Part shown: positions 10,486 through 43,262 of the stretch, one piece after another
How positions within the stretch are numbered: the first letter of the stretch is position 1
Layout of the letters: the number at the start of each line of letters is the position of its first letter
Source: Cristatella mucedo
Taxonomy: Eukaryota > Bryozoa > Phylactolaemata > Cristatellidae
NCBI GenBank assembly: GCA_009760855.2
Contig: WPIO01000076.1
Coordinates: forward strand, 231,001-295,000
Reading direction: 5' to 3'
Length of the DNA stretch: 64,000 nt
Position numbers and translations under genes: made by a program
The notes under the pieces: generated by a model
What the model saw: the letters and a program-made list of their open reading frames with translations, nothing else
What the model was told of the DNA's origin: nothing
Databases searched by the model: none

Positions 10486-11629
10486 GGATACATCTATTTA
10501 GATCTCTCCTCAGAAGCCCTCCGTGAGGGAGGAACTGCCCCAGTTAATCGCTATGCCTATGTTATACTAAGGCGAGAGTGGAGAGGTTCTCCAATTGTAC
10601 TCTGGTGTTCGGTCTATCATCATCCTACCTTTCTGATCGTTGTGATTACGGGTAGAAAATGCATGTGGATATTGGTAAACTTTATGGGCATGCCTGCCTG
10701 AAGCGTCACACACTTTTAGGAGAACTGATAAGGTTTTTATGTATCTGATGATGCCAGAAGCGATGGAAATGTATTTTACCAGTACTTTAGAGGTGAGAGA
10801 GAGAGAGAGAGCAAGAGAGGTGAGAGGGCAAGAGAGAAGAGAGTGCGTGAGATAGCGAGACAGTGCGAATAGTGTGCATTAGAAGTGTGGGCGAAGAGGG
10901 AGATAGAAAAAAAAGGTGGGAGAGAGTGAAACATGCGTGAGAGGTGCGTGCCCGGGTGAGTATGAAAATACACCAAACGAAAAGAAGCAAAAGAGGGAGC
11001 CTGGGAGGTCTGGGGTCTGAAAGAGGGAGAAAAGGAGATCGGTGCCTGAAAGAGTAGACAGCGCGTGAGTTAGCCTGCAAGAAGAAAGAGACGAGTGTAA
11101 TAGAGAGCGACATAAGAGTGAGTAAGCAAGCTAAGCGATGAAGAGCATGGATTGTGGTAATGGAAGTTAAGCGCAGAAGCAGAGAGAGAGAGAGAGGGGG
11201 AAGTTAGAGCTGAAGGGGTGTTATGTCTCGTCAAATGCTTAACCCAAATTGAACGCCACGAGCCACGAGTATACAATTTAATGATGCTAGGTGACAACTC
11301 CAGGCCATGCAAACACAGACTTCAAGAAACGAGCACATGTGGACGAACACTCGTGCGTACACGCTACACACATACACACACGAAAGCATGCTCAGATTCT
11401 TCAGAACTCATAATTTTAAGCACTCACTCATATGCTACAAGGATTCAAATCGCGTAATGAAGTATTTCGCTAGCGCTGCAAGTTTGTCAGCGGCTGCTGA
11501 GCACAGTGGTACGTCGCTAAAGTGTGGCTATAAACATGACTAATACGGTTAGGGTGCAAACGGTGAAAAAGATGATGGTGCTGGTATACACCACGAATAC
11601 TGTTCTTCACTATTTGGCATTGACTATAC
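10486..11629. other. unassigned, purine-rich
   Basis: 10790-11210 is rich in GAGAGA and other purine tracts, with pure GA at 10796-10811 and 11181-11197. No gene recognised. Confidence 0.4.
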
Positions 11630-11776
11630 ATACTTTATAATTCAAATCTATAGCACCCTAAGATAATTTAATCTCTATTCAGGCGCTTCACATATGCCAC
11701 GGAGCTCGAGCCCACGACCTCGGCCAGACCCTGGTCGGGGCAAGCACCTTAATCGCTGAGCCAAACCAGCGCGGCA
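11630..11776 (-). mobile_element. SINE-1 (tRNA head, L2-like tail)
   Basis: Minus-strand copy of the family best seen at 37888-38040. It has the TGGTTTGGCTCAGCGATTAAGG A-box region, GTCGTGGGCTCGAGC B-box, GTGAAGCGCCTGAATAG and AGATTAA tail hairpin. The hairpin has a few changes. Confidence 0.8.
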
Positions 11777-12323
11777 TGATTAAGAGCTGTTGCACTGTAT
11801 CGACAAATCTATTTAAGAATACAGAGTCTAAAAATGACTACAGGAAATGAAACACAGGCACACAAATGACATGCAAACGCAGACGTCATGTGAGTGCCTA
11901 TCATGTACTGGAAGACATGCTAAGATAAAATTCCAGTCGATTACGAGTGGCATTCTACAGATATCAATGTTAGTAACTTCCTATAATGGAATCACCTCCT
12001 CTAAAGAATGGTCTCGAACTGAATTCAATGGATTCGGGGAAGCAGGAGCAATCACATTGCACAGCCACCACTATCCCAGATTCTCCTGGGCAAGGTTCAC
12101 GACACTAGTCGTACGAGCAGCACCCAGAGTTTGCATATCGGTACTGCCACATAGTGCTTGCTCTCTTCATAGCTACTGCACGTGAGGAGCGGAGCTTGAA
12201 GCCGTGGGCGTGAGGTCGCCAGTGCACTGCACTACGTTCCACATAGCGGTGCAGTGCGCTGGGTGCGTGCAGGAGTCACCAACAGGGCACAGCAGCAGAG
12301 CGGCCACGGTGTCATCAGCGATG
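11777..12323. other. 3' flank of the ITPK gene, unassigned
   Basis: Lies just downstream of the ITPK stop codon in the gene's direction and would hold the 3' UTR and polyadenylation site. I could not place a polyadenylation signal with confidence. Confidence 0.35.
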
Positions 12324-31869
<19,546 letters not shown>

Positions 31870-31929
31870 CTGCAATAAATAGCAGCCAGCTGTTTCGCTC
31901 GAGAGCAACCGGCCGGCTACCATAATTAT

Positions 31930-32560
31930 CGGCAATATGAGGGTGGCAGCTGATGAGCCAGCACTGGGCAGCCGTGCTTGCAACAATGGCAGCCATCAAG
32001 GGGACGCGGCAGTGATAAGTGCCCCCAGTGTGGCAGCAGCTCCCACTGGCTTTCGAGCCCAGCCCAGGTCGGCGCCTAAGGGCCCTCACCTCTCTTGCCG
32101 TCTCGAGGCTGCGAGTGGTCGTCCGAGGATCCACTGGAGGATCACTTCTGCCAGATGGCAGACGTCAGGCCTGCCGATGGCTTGTGTCAAGATTGCCGGA
32201 GGCGCCGAGTGAACAAGGCCCGCCCACCCACACTCGGATGGGAGCGAGGAGGGAGCACTGCACTTCGCACCAAGCTGCCGGCAGCAGCCGTCACACCACC
32301 GGCGGCTGCCCCCCTCCCCCCCCCCGGGGAGGGGGAGACCGGGAGGCTGCTGCGGGAGCTGATCAATGGCAACCGCAGCCGATCGCCCAGACTTGTCGCC
32401 AAAGACGTCTTTCGACCGATCCGACAGACCAGTGTGCCTGCCGATGCACAAGTCGCCTCGCCTCGCCTCGTGCTGCTGTCCATCACTTCACTAAGTTCTC
32501 TAGACGTTGCTTGCTGCTGCGCTGCTCTGCTGTGCGCTGTATGCACATAGCTTTAACTCA
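31930..32560. other. GC-rich block, possible 5' part of ITPK
   Basis: GC-rich sequence upstream of exon A in the gene's direction. 32187-32546 is open on the minus strand and Ser/Arg/Gly-rich, as is common in variable N-terminal regions of these kinases, but also expected from composition alone. Poly-C near 32320-32328. Confidence 0.35.
32090..32147 (-). CDS. candidate small ITPK exon upstream of exon A
   Basis: 58 bp between a plausible acceptor (CATCTGGCAG) and a strong donor (GAG/GTGAGG). It ends phase 0, which fits exon A, and reads SDPPVDPRTTTRSLETARE. There is no sequence match to support it, since this part of the family is not conserved. Confidence 0.3.
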
Positions 32561-32955
32561 ACTTTCGGCCGTGTCTCAGGGGCAGCACGCCGACACGAGG
32601 TGCTGCAGCAGCAGCAGTATCTGGTCCTTGATGGGAGGGCTCGATAAAAGACAAGGACAAGTAGAGAATGTAGCATTGACTCTTCTAAATCGTATAAGGA
32701 GTCCTAGCCTAAGAAGTGGCAGCTGTCAGTACAATTGCATTGCCCAAACAAATTTTCTAGACGGCGTAAGCCCAAAAAATGAAGATGTCCATCAACAGCA
32801 CACCGAGTAAAGAAGAAATAAGAGTGGCAGCCTGGTAAAAAGTGACATTCGCTGACAGAACTGAAAGCGACGAAGCACAGAACTGCTAAGACAGGCGATT
32901 GCCTACCTCGGTGGCACATTGACAAGCCTCGAGGCTCACGAGCGCCGAATAAGTA
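32561..32955. other. unassigned
   Basis: No feature recognised. Confidence 0.3.
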
Positions 32956-32959
32956 AGTT

Positions 32960-34435
32960 CATATCTGGAACGAGTTGCGGCACACCAGCTGAACTCTTAT
33001 ATTGAAACCTCGAACCTAGCAACTGAGTTCCAGTCTGGATTTATAGCTAATCACTCGACAGAGTCAGCATTGCTAAGGGTGTATAACGACCTTCTCATAC
33101 AATGCAGACTCGGGTAAAGTCTCTCCTTGTTTTTCTTGATCTTTCGACAGCATTTGACACAAGTGAATACAAATAATAATAATACATTTTTCCTCTATCT
33201 CTTTCTAGGCAAAGTCTTTCTGGGAGCCTTTCATCTTGCCTGGGCTTCACTGACATTGCACTGCAATGGTTCGGCTCCAATCTCATAGGGAAAAGTTCAG
33301 TATTGATGTGAACAGACAAATGCTAACTGAAGAACCACTGAAGTACAGGACCCTCAGGACTCTGTGCTTGGTCCGGTTCTTTCAAAGTTTATACTCTCCA
33401 CCTTGCCAGTGTGATCGCCAAATTCTCGATACACCCTTGCTGCATGTATTGCTGAAATCCACATATGGATGGCAGCCAACTTTCCCAAATAAAACCAACT
33501 AACTAGTTATGGGCAAACCAAGTGTGATTCAGAAACTGGAAAGATAATCGCTCGAAATCGGCTCCACCAGCATATCTTCTGTTACATCTGCAGGTAATCT
33601 ATGTGTCCTGTTCCTAAGTGACCTTTCACTAGATGACCACATCAGCTCCACAGTCAAGTCTGCCTACTTTCAGCTTCATAACATTGCTAAAATTCGGGCT
33701 TGGTTAGGCAGGAATGCTATATCCAAGTTGGTCCATGCATTTGTAACATCCCATCTCGACTTCTCCAACTTACTGCTTGCTAGTCTACCGGCGTTTATAA
33801 TCAGGCACTTACAGTTGGTGCAAAACTCGGCGGCTAGGCTTGTCTGTCGTGTGAGTGTCACAGTTCCACATCACACCACTTCTTGCCGACCTGCACTGGC
33901 TCCCAGTCATGCAGTGCATCAACTTCAAGGTTCTGTTACTCACACACTTTTAAGCCCCTTCATTCTTTGGCTCCAGCCTACCTATTAGAACTACTCCCCC
34001 CACCAGGCTAGGCATCGTACAACCGGCCGTTCAGACTCAAATCGTTTAGTTATTCTTCGTACAAACCTCAAATCCTTTGGAGACCGTGCCTTTAGTACCG
34101 ATGCTTCCAAAGCCTGTAACTAACTTCCAACTGACGTCACGAGAGCCCCTGCATTGACATTTAAAAAGAAGCTAAAAACGCACCTGTTTATTACAGCATT
34201 CATGAGTCCTTTTGATTCGTCCTCTGTGTGCTCATACGTGCTGACACTGTGCCTGCTGCTGCTAACCATATCTGTATGTTGACCCTGCGCATCACATCTA
34301 ACAAGGTTATGCTTGATGACATTGCGAATGTTACCAGTAGTAATTGATTGCGCTTTCTGTACAGCATCGATAAATTGCCCAGAAAGAGATTAAGTTCTCT
34401 GACGGTGTCATACAAATGTGTTATGATTATTATAT
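32960..34435 (+). mobile_element. broken L2-like LINE copy
   Basis: Runs from the RT region (QLNSYIETSNL, NHSTESALLRVYNDL) through C-terminal coding (KLVHAFVTSHLDF, IRHLQLVQNSAARLVCR) and 3' UTR to tail and ATT-like end. The segment with the YADD site is deleted near 33420. An inverted tail fragment is inserted at 33161-33210. Many frame breaks. Confidence 0.85.
33161..33210 (-). mobile_element. L2-like tail inserted in L2 coding sequence
   Basis: AATAATAATAATACATT followed by CTATCTCTTTCTAGGC, an inverted degenerate tail, sits where the intact copy has only ACCATCGATCAC, just after the AAFDT codons of the RT domain. Confidence 0.6.
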
Positions 34436-34524
34436 CGTTTAGAATACATTATTTTTTCGGGAAAATTTAAAACTATTCAAAACTGGTCATCTGAATGACA
34501 GTGTGGCAATCGCTGCAAGACATA

Positions 34525-34790
34525 CACACAAGAAGTTATAATCTCCCTATTGCCGATGGAATCGCAAAGTAGGATCTACCCTGTCACCGTTATGCAGATG
34601 AAAGAAAGCCATATACCCAGTCACACAAAACCTGGCACCCCTTGATGTTCAGTGTTTGGACTTGCAAGAGCACAAACCAAAGCCACAGAGTATCTACCAA
34701 CTTCGGGCAGCCTGGTATATCCAAGCTCATCCTCTTGGGCAACTATGGTAATCCTACTCACATGCTTGTGGAAAAAAAAACATTAAAGTT
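34525..34790 (+). pseudogene. old L2-like RT remnant
   Basis: Reads SYNLPIADGIAK, a YADE site in the place of YADD, then ISKLILLGN, corresponding to YTLPLADVIAK, HADD and NLLVLGK of the reference copy. No other coding is preserved, so it is from an older insertion or a different subfamily. Confidence 0.5.
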
Positions 34791-36060
34791 TTAGCTGCTA
34801 GATTTATCGTTTTTAAAAGAAATGCCATCTTCTACGGTTTCCCGATATTTATAGTACCAATCTGCATCGTATGTCTTTGCACTGCCCTGTGGCAAAAACA
34901 TAACAGTTATGTCTGCCGAGTACCCATACTTTCGGTTAGGCTAGTAGGTGCGAAACGCCGGGTGCAAAACACTACAGTGACCACGTTAATGAGCCGTTCA
35001 CTAGCACCCGTCTTTTGCGGCCGGCCTGATCCAGCTGCTTGGGCCATCCATATTTGTTGATGTTATAGCTAACGGTGGATTTGCTAATCCAAAGCCGTCA
35101 CCAAATCTCACGATTGCTATCGCCTTGTTGATGATGCACTGTCTGAATCCTCTTAAAATGGGTACCTCTGAAGATTAGAACTGTCACAGTTCAAGATGCT
35201 GCAAAGTCACACAAGGGCCCCTGCCCACCAGCTGTTAAAGCAGACCGATAATAGTGGGCCCACCAGCATGCCCTGTGGACAGAAGACTCTGGAATTTTGT
35301 TTCATAAACAGACGAATGCAAGATCCCAATCTTTGGTAATGGAAAGTGATGCACATCACACAACCATAGGCGTATCAAGACAGGGGTAACAGTCCCTAGC
35401 CATTATTTTATTAGCTGTCAAAGAGTGTCTTGGGTGGTTTGCAGCCCATGACCCCCCCCCCCACCACCGCCATGCAAGATAGACATTACGATCTCTTGGG
35501 CTTACACCTGGGTATATCTCAGCTCCTACAAATGTGGCAACACACAAAGTTCTCTGGTGGCACTATATAAACGTATTATCATTATTTTTTTCTTAAGTAA
35601 TGAACACGACAAGGCACAAAATCCATGCACATGCTAACTTAGGTGTGCCTGCACAAACACATGAGGGATGCATGCATACGTACGGCTGGATACGGTTCCT
35701 GTCCAATCATGGGCAGCAGGGGTGAGGAATCGGCCATCAGGCTGGACTCACACTTGCAGGCCTTCTGCTGACTCATTTCTATGTGCTGCAAGAAAAGTTA
35801 AAAGGAAGCCATTTGCTGCGGTTCTAGCCAAGCCAGAGTGCAGATGTGGCAACCACATTCAGTCCTATTCAGCTATGCTGCTGCCTCAGCGATTCGACAG
35901 TGTTTATACACCTGGGAGGACGATAAAGCACGATCGGGTTTGAGCAGACAGAGCAGCCAAATGATGATATGCAACAGCAATACAGCCGACGATTGCACGA
36001 CTGGAAAGCTGACTGGCATCCAGCAAATCCAGCACTAGCATCCAGCATGAGTAAGTTGCA
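34791..36060. other. mostly unassigned
   Basis: 35545-35590 (AAAGTTCTCTGGTGGCACTATATAAACG and an AT-rich end) resembles half of an L2 or SINE-1 tail on the plus strand. A short C-run lies at 35453-35462. No gene recognised. Confidence 0.4.
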
Positions 36061-36111
36061 ATGCTACTAGGGCCACATGAAAGCACAACCAGTTGCACGA
36101 AGCTTCCCCCC

Positions 36112-36132
36112 ACACACACACACAGAGACACA

Positions 36133-36218
<86 letters not shown>

Positions 36219-36229
36219 AGAGAGACACA

Positions 36230-36269
<40 letters not shown>

Positions 36270-36281
36270 ACACAACGCGCA

Positions 36282-36336
<55 letters not shown>

Positions 36337-36372
36337 ACGCACGCACGCACGCACACACACACATACACACTG
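36112..36372 (+). repeat. CA microsatellite with a repeated GAGACACAACGCG cassette
   Basis: CA array in which the cassette GAGACACAACGCG(CG)CACAC appears three times (near 36125, 36220 and 36267), with CACG units near its end. The order suggests duplications of whole blocks as well as slippage. Confidence 0.95.
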
Positions 36373-37887
<1,515 letters not shown>

Positions 37888-38040
37888 TGGGAAGCCAATT
37901 TGGTCCAGCGGTTAAGGTGCTCGAGCCGACCAAGGTCTGCCTGAGGTCGCAGGCTCGAGCCCCGAGGCATCTGTGAAGCGCCTGAATAGAGATTAAGTTC
38001 TCTCGGGGCGCTATACAAATGAATTATATAATTATATAAT
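37888..38040 (+). mobile_element. SINE-1, well-preserved copy
   Basis: A-box TGGTCCAGCGG (37901-37911) and B-box GGCTCGAGCCC (37952-37962) form the RNA polymerase III promoter of a tRNA-derived SINE. The 3' part, from GTGAAGCGCC through AGATTAAGTTCTCT to GGGGCGCTATACAAATG, matches the L2 tail. Ends in ATTATAT repeats. It has no protein product. Confidence 0.92.
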
Positions 38041-38991
38041 GGTGCTTGCTTGCGGGCCATTCCTTGCCACCATGACTTCTAATGCAGCTTTGCATGGGTG
38101 CCAGTCGGCTGGCCAGCATGCATAACGTACGAGCAATCTAAGCCTGATCACTGATTAATGCCTGCCACTACAACTCAGCCATCTGCAACTTGTTGCAAGT
38201 GAGAATAATTGCAATTACTGCTGTCGCTATTATTCTGCTGCTGCTGTTGTAGGACTCGTCATAACTTTGCTCGAGCTTGGCTGCTTAGCCCAGAAAGTCC
38301 CACCCGACTAAAGCCGACCTGGACACTTGGGGCCGTCACTTTATCGAAATACCTACGTTCGAACAGACGTGTGTGGTAAATAAATTCTCTGAAGGGACGT
38401 CGGTGGGTGGTCATTTCAAAATAAACACCAGGGCAATACCTTACTCTTCTTGCAAGAAAAACATGTGAGCTGAAAAAGAACTGCATTTATTTTAATTTTA
38501 ATTTAAGCTGACCTCCTAATTCTCTCATTTACTGATGCAGTTCGAGGCCTGCAGCAGGCTGCCGTTCACGTTGCAGTTCATCTTACACCCCTGATGACCG
38601 GTGTATCATGCAGGTACCGTCAGTTCCTGTTGCAGTTGGCCAGTTTACTCCAGATGGAATGCTGGGCAGCCCACTTAATGACCCTTGGCTCCCAGCCAAC
38701 GGACCCTCAGGTCCGGTCACGGCCCGAGCTTCAAAAAAGGCTCAGTATTGCAGCAGCCATTTTTCAGCAGGTGAGATGGAGCTATGCTTACTACCACTTC
38801 TGCTTGGCTCTACCTGCCGTGAATAGTATCGGGCGTCACACGGCAGGGAGCTGCTGCTCAAGAGACCATCGAATTCATAGATAGCTCAAATCCGAAACAC
38901 GGAAAAAGAGGATCGTAGCTAACATCACCAAGTCCACTTGCTAAGCCATAGAAATTGAGAGACTCGACGGCTAGTTTAAAATCTGCATTAG
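38041..38991. other. unassigned, with one exon-like block
   Basis: 38541-38770 (plus) is bounded by CATTTACTGATGCAG and CAG/GTGAGA and is open in two frames. I do not recognise the protein. The rest has no assignment. Confidence 0.3.
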
Positions 38992-39880
38992 TGATTATAA
39001 CAATAAGAACAAGAGATTTGTATATTGCTTTAAGAGAGCTACATCTCTTTGTTGGTAACTAATTATGTTACAAAGGAGCACATCAATTAGATACTGACCA
39101 CATGTACATTGCCAGCAAGTGTGAGAACAAGAAGGATAATCACACAGACCCGGCTAATGCTGAGTGGTAATAATAATAATAATAATCAATATCTCATAAT
39201 AATGCTAATGTGAGGAGTGGGTGCGTTTTAGCTCCTTTTAAATGTCAAGTAAGGGGATGTCGTGACATCAGTCAGTGGAGAGTTCTCAAGGATACGGGAG
39301 CACAAGAACAAAAGGCACGATCTCCAAAGGATTTGAAGTTAGAGGCACGGATAAATTGCTTTGACTCTGACGAGTGGGTGGTTCGATGACTAGCCTGGTT
39401 CGACATTAGTTCTAATACCCAGGCTAGAGCATGAGAGTGGAGGGACCTATTAGCGAGTGAAAAGATCGGTAAGTCACTTTGCTGCTCGATGGGGACTCGG
39501 TGCAGGTCGGCGGCGAGAGGTGGTGTGATGTGGCAGCTGCAACGCTCACGACAGACAAGCCTAGATGCGATGCTGAGCTTCGCACCAATCGTAAGCGCCT
39601 GATTGCACAGGCCTGTAGATCAGGGAGCAGTGAGTAAGTCAATATGGGATGTCACAGATGCCTGGACCAAATTGGATGTGGCACCCCTGTCTGAGCAGGC
39701 TCGGATTTTTGCCATGTTTCACAGCTGAAAATAGGTAATCTTGACCGTGGATCTGATTCGGTCGTCAAGTGAGAGGTCACTTTGGAACAGGACACCCAGA
39801 TTTCGTGCAGATGCTATATGAGATATGCTGGTAGAGCCCATTTCGAAAGCCAGGTTCTCCAACTTCTAACACTGGATTTT
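38992..39880 (-). mobile_element. L2-like fragment, second subfamily
   Basis: From an AATAA-type tail at the left, through 3' UTR, to coding matching LHWL..., ITPL, RLVCRERCSCHI and the region upstream of KLVHA. The 3' UTR (blocks AGATTTGTATATTGC and ACATCTCTTTG) lacks the canonical AGAGATTAAGTTCTCT hairpin; the copy at 59575-59995 shares this type of end. Confidence 0.75.
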
Positions 39881-39974
39881 TGCGAACTGGACTTTGCCGT
39901 TATGATGCTGAAAAGAAGGGCGTCGTATCGTAAATCGAAGCGGCAGCCTCTTCTCGGCCTTCCTTCCTAAGGCT

Positions 39975-40090
<116 letters not shown>

Positions 40091-40374
40091 ATATAGTCCT
40101 ACGGCTACATATGCTAATGATAGCTAAAGCTTTACAGCTGTACCCACAGCTCGGCCTCCTGGCCCACTACTGTAGGTCGAATGAGCAAGCCTCCCTACGA
40201 CGGTTGGTTCGGTGAACTGTTTGGAATGGGAAGGCCGGTCTGCCAGAATGGGAAGGCCGGTGCAGAGATCGAAGACGTCTTTATAAGGAACGGTCTCAGA
40301 TGAATTGCAGTGCTAGTGCTTCCCTCGATTGAAGAGTATTAACGGTGAAAGCAATAGTAAACAGTAAAAGTTAT

Positions 40375-40525
40375 TATTCATTTTGTTTGTTTTTCAAGCA
40401 TGATTTTACTTACAATTCAATTGCATTTCCCTTTGCAGCAAATGTTAAGCACCTAGAAAGAGATTAAGTTCTCTGAGGGCGCTTTATCAAGTGCATTATT
40501 GTTATTATTATTTATTTTATTAAAA
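40375..40525 (+). mobile_element. L2-like 3' UTR and tail
   Basis: Almost identical to 16195-16333: TTTTGTTTGTTTTTCAA, CATGATTTTACTTAC, CAATTGCATTTC, then hairpin and ATT run. The close match suggests it belongs to the same young subfamily as the intronic L2. Confidence 0.88.
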
Positions 40526-42389
40526 AGGTAAAAAAAAGTTAAGTTAAAAGAGCACCACTTATCGAAGAACTGTGACAGCTACCGTGCGCCTTCTGGGGTA
40601 GTCGTTTCGGCTAGCCGAATAGAAAATTAGGATTCGCTGGCTGGCACAAATGCTCAGGCCAAAACCTCTGGAGCCGAAATGTCCGGTTTAGTAGAATCAC
40701 GAGCTGAGAAGCTGCACTGGAGTTATTCGAACAAGAGCAACATACATTAACCATGTTATGAGCAACATACCAGACCATCTCAGACGCCTAGTGACCCGTT
40801 GCAGCACGACTTTATTAGGCTGGCACCCATGGCCAAGTAAGAGCACGACAAGGGAGTAGATAAAAGAGTCGATAAAGTGAGTAGATAAGTTAGTAGATAG
40901 GTGTGCTGATAGACGAGTGCAGACATAAGTATAGAGCAGACGACAGGTGAGAGCAGACCCAAATCCGGATACTCTTCACTCACTCAGCTGCCACTGACAA
41001 GGTTATCCGTGGGAAGGCAGGGCAAGAGTCGATCGGGGAGTGCATGAATAACTGCATGTCATTCAAGTCTTAAAGTTCACGAAGCTAAGGAACGTATATC
41101 CAATTGGCATCCAAAATAGCCAAGGAGCTAGCTATTGCCAATCTGGGATTGGATCCGAAGGGTCCCTAAGACCAAGGAAGGTCACGGCTCGGCCCGGTTG
41201 GAAAATATGCAGGTAATCCAAAGACGACCATAATGTCTAGGTAATCCTAACACGATCGTGCAAACCTTGGGGTCAGGCAGTGGTGGGACTTGGGTTCATG
41301 GCCTCCCAGGAATTAAAGCTCGGCTGAGCTGGCTCTCGCCTGCTTGGCTGCCACTCCCCCCCCCCCAAGGCCAATCGGCAGTCTCCCAGGGCAGTCGCCA
41401 TCGGCTCCCAGACCGAAAAGTCTTAATCGGCTCCCAGATCCTGCAGGCTCCCTCGTGCCGCCCAACGCCAGCAGACCGGTGCTCCGGGGCCAGCAGACAG
41501 GCCGCAAGGGCCCTCATCTTAAATAATTGCAAGAGCTGTTTGGAGCTATTTAGCTGTGGACTCGGCTTATGCACTCCAGCAGCAAACCAGATCGCCGAGT
41601 CATCGACCGAGTTCTTGGTGCCACCTTAGCCAGCTGGGTTCTGCTATGGCGAGTCCAGCACGTTTTTCCGACTGGTTATCTAATATGCAATATTCAATAT
41701 ACAATATGCACTATGCAATAAAATATGCAATAATGTAAACGGTTGTCCAAACGATTATATACGTGTGGTATTATGTTTACGTATCATTAATTTTAAATCC
41801 ACAAATTTATATGCAGTGCTGGCCAGAAAAATGTACGAATCATGGAAATTAACACATATCTGAAACTTTACTGAGTTTTAAAAAATCAAGGCCAAAAATA
41901 CTACCACAGGGTAAGATTAATATGAAAAAACAGTAAATGTACCATATTGCGCATGCTGCCACCTCGGTTGGACTACTAGGTTCGGAAAAACATGCACAAT
42001 TAACTTGTTCGGCAGTTTCACGTGGGTGCAGAAACAGTTTCGGTTTTCGAAGGATATTTTTGGCAGCACAATCAGAAGACGGGGAAGTATAATTTTTTGG
42101 AGGTGCTAGATACAACTCTCTAGAAGATGCATCTTAATAACTGTGCCAGGTAAAAGTTTGAGGAATGCTCAAGGTTTGAGACTTCTAGTTTTGCGCATGC
42201 ATATACACAGGCCAGAACTGGTTTGAGAAAATGCAAGAAATCGCTACTGCAGTTACAGCAAGAAACCAGCTCACAATGTTTCCTGATGAAAAAAGAGCCG
42301 TAGAGCACTACAGCACTGCTTTATAAGTCTCGGCAAACGCACGAGATGCCAAAACATGGTGATCTGCATGGGTTATACTGTGTTCCGTG
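40526..42389. other. unassigned
   Basis: No gene or repeat family recognised. Contains a short C-run at 41355-41366 and AT-rich sequence from 41680. Confidence 0.3.
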
Positions 42390-42948
42390 AAATTATGCAC
42401 GGTAGGTTAATTTAAGGCATGCATTTAGCAAACTGAGATATTCAAAACCAAGCCACAACTTTAAAGAACTATTTAATTCCTTGTCTACCAAAAATGCTGG
42501 TCGATTTCTTTTCCACTCCGGAATCGAATTTTAGCTTCTCCTAGAACCTTATCAATTTTATGATTGCGAATACTCAAATTAGCATGCTTCAAACTATCAA
42601 TATGTGCTGAAAAGATTCCCAACGCGGTTGGTGAGATAAATTTTTATAGAGTCGGATACTAAATGCATCTAGTAAATCTTACTTCGCAGTGCTCCGACAG
42701 TACTAGAAAATAATATCTGTAGAGAATGGTGACAGTGTCGGTAGCCAGAAATTGCCCCAGTTATTCCAAAAGCAGGGTCATTGTGCATATTTTTCACTTG
42801 GTAAGATCACTAGGTTGATAGCACGTCTGATTTGTTACAAATATTGCTAACTCATGAAAAGCATATGCTCTGGTGAAATTGTCTTGGCCTGTAGTCTACA
42901 AAAAACTGAATTATCACAAATTATAAGTCGATCCTCCGTGTTCGTAGA
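42390..42948 (+). repeat. R4 repeat, copy 2
   Basis: Homologous to 18135-18695, same orientation; see the blocks listed there. Coding potential is lost. Directly followed by a TA microsatellite. Confidence 0.65.
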
Positions 42949-42964
42949 TATTTCGGACCTAGCG

Positions 42965-42966
<2 letters not shown>

Positions 42967-43022
<56 letters not shown>
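42967..43022 (+). repeat. TA microsatellite
   Basis: Pure TA array. Confidence 0.95.
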
Positions 43023-43030
<8 letters not shown>

Positions 43031-43084
43031 TCTCTCTCTCTCTCCACGAACCCGGAGGGTCTAATTAATCTCTGATAATTCAGT

Positions 43085-43085
43085 T

Positions 43086-43176
<91 letters not shown>

Positions 43177-43262
43177 ATGGGTTTGTGTGTGGGTGAGGGG
43201 TGGTGTGTAGGGGTGGGTGTGTGAGTGGGTAGGTGGGTGGGTGGGTGTGCGAGTGTGTGTGT
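43085..43262 (+). repeat. TG microsatellite grading into GGGTG
   Basis: About 90 bp of pure GT, then irregular GGGTGGGTG-rich sequence with G-quadruplex potential. Confidence 0.92.

Noticed and set aside
32187-32546. Minus-strand Ser/Arg-rich frame as the ITPK N-terminus
   Set aside because: Composition fits, but the region is not conserved in the family and no start or splice site could be tied to exon A; kept only as a possibility.
37901-37962. A functional tRNA gene at the SINE-1 copies
   Set aside because: A and B boxes are present, but no cloverleaf with acceptor stem could be drawn, and the sequence continues into the L2-like tail.
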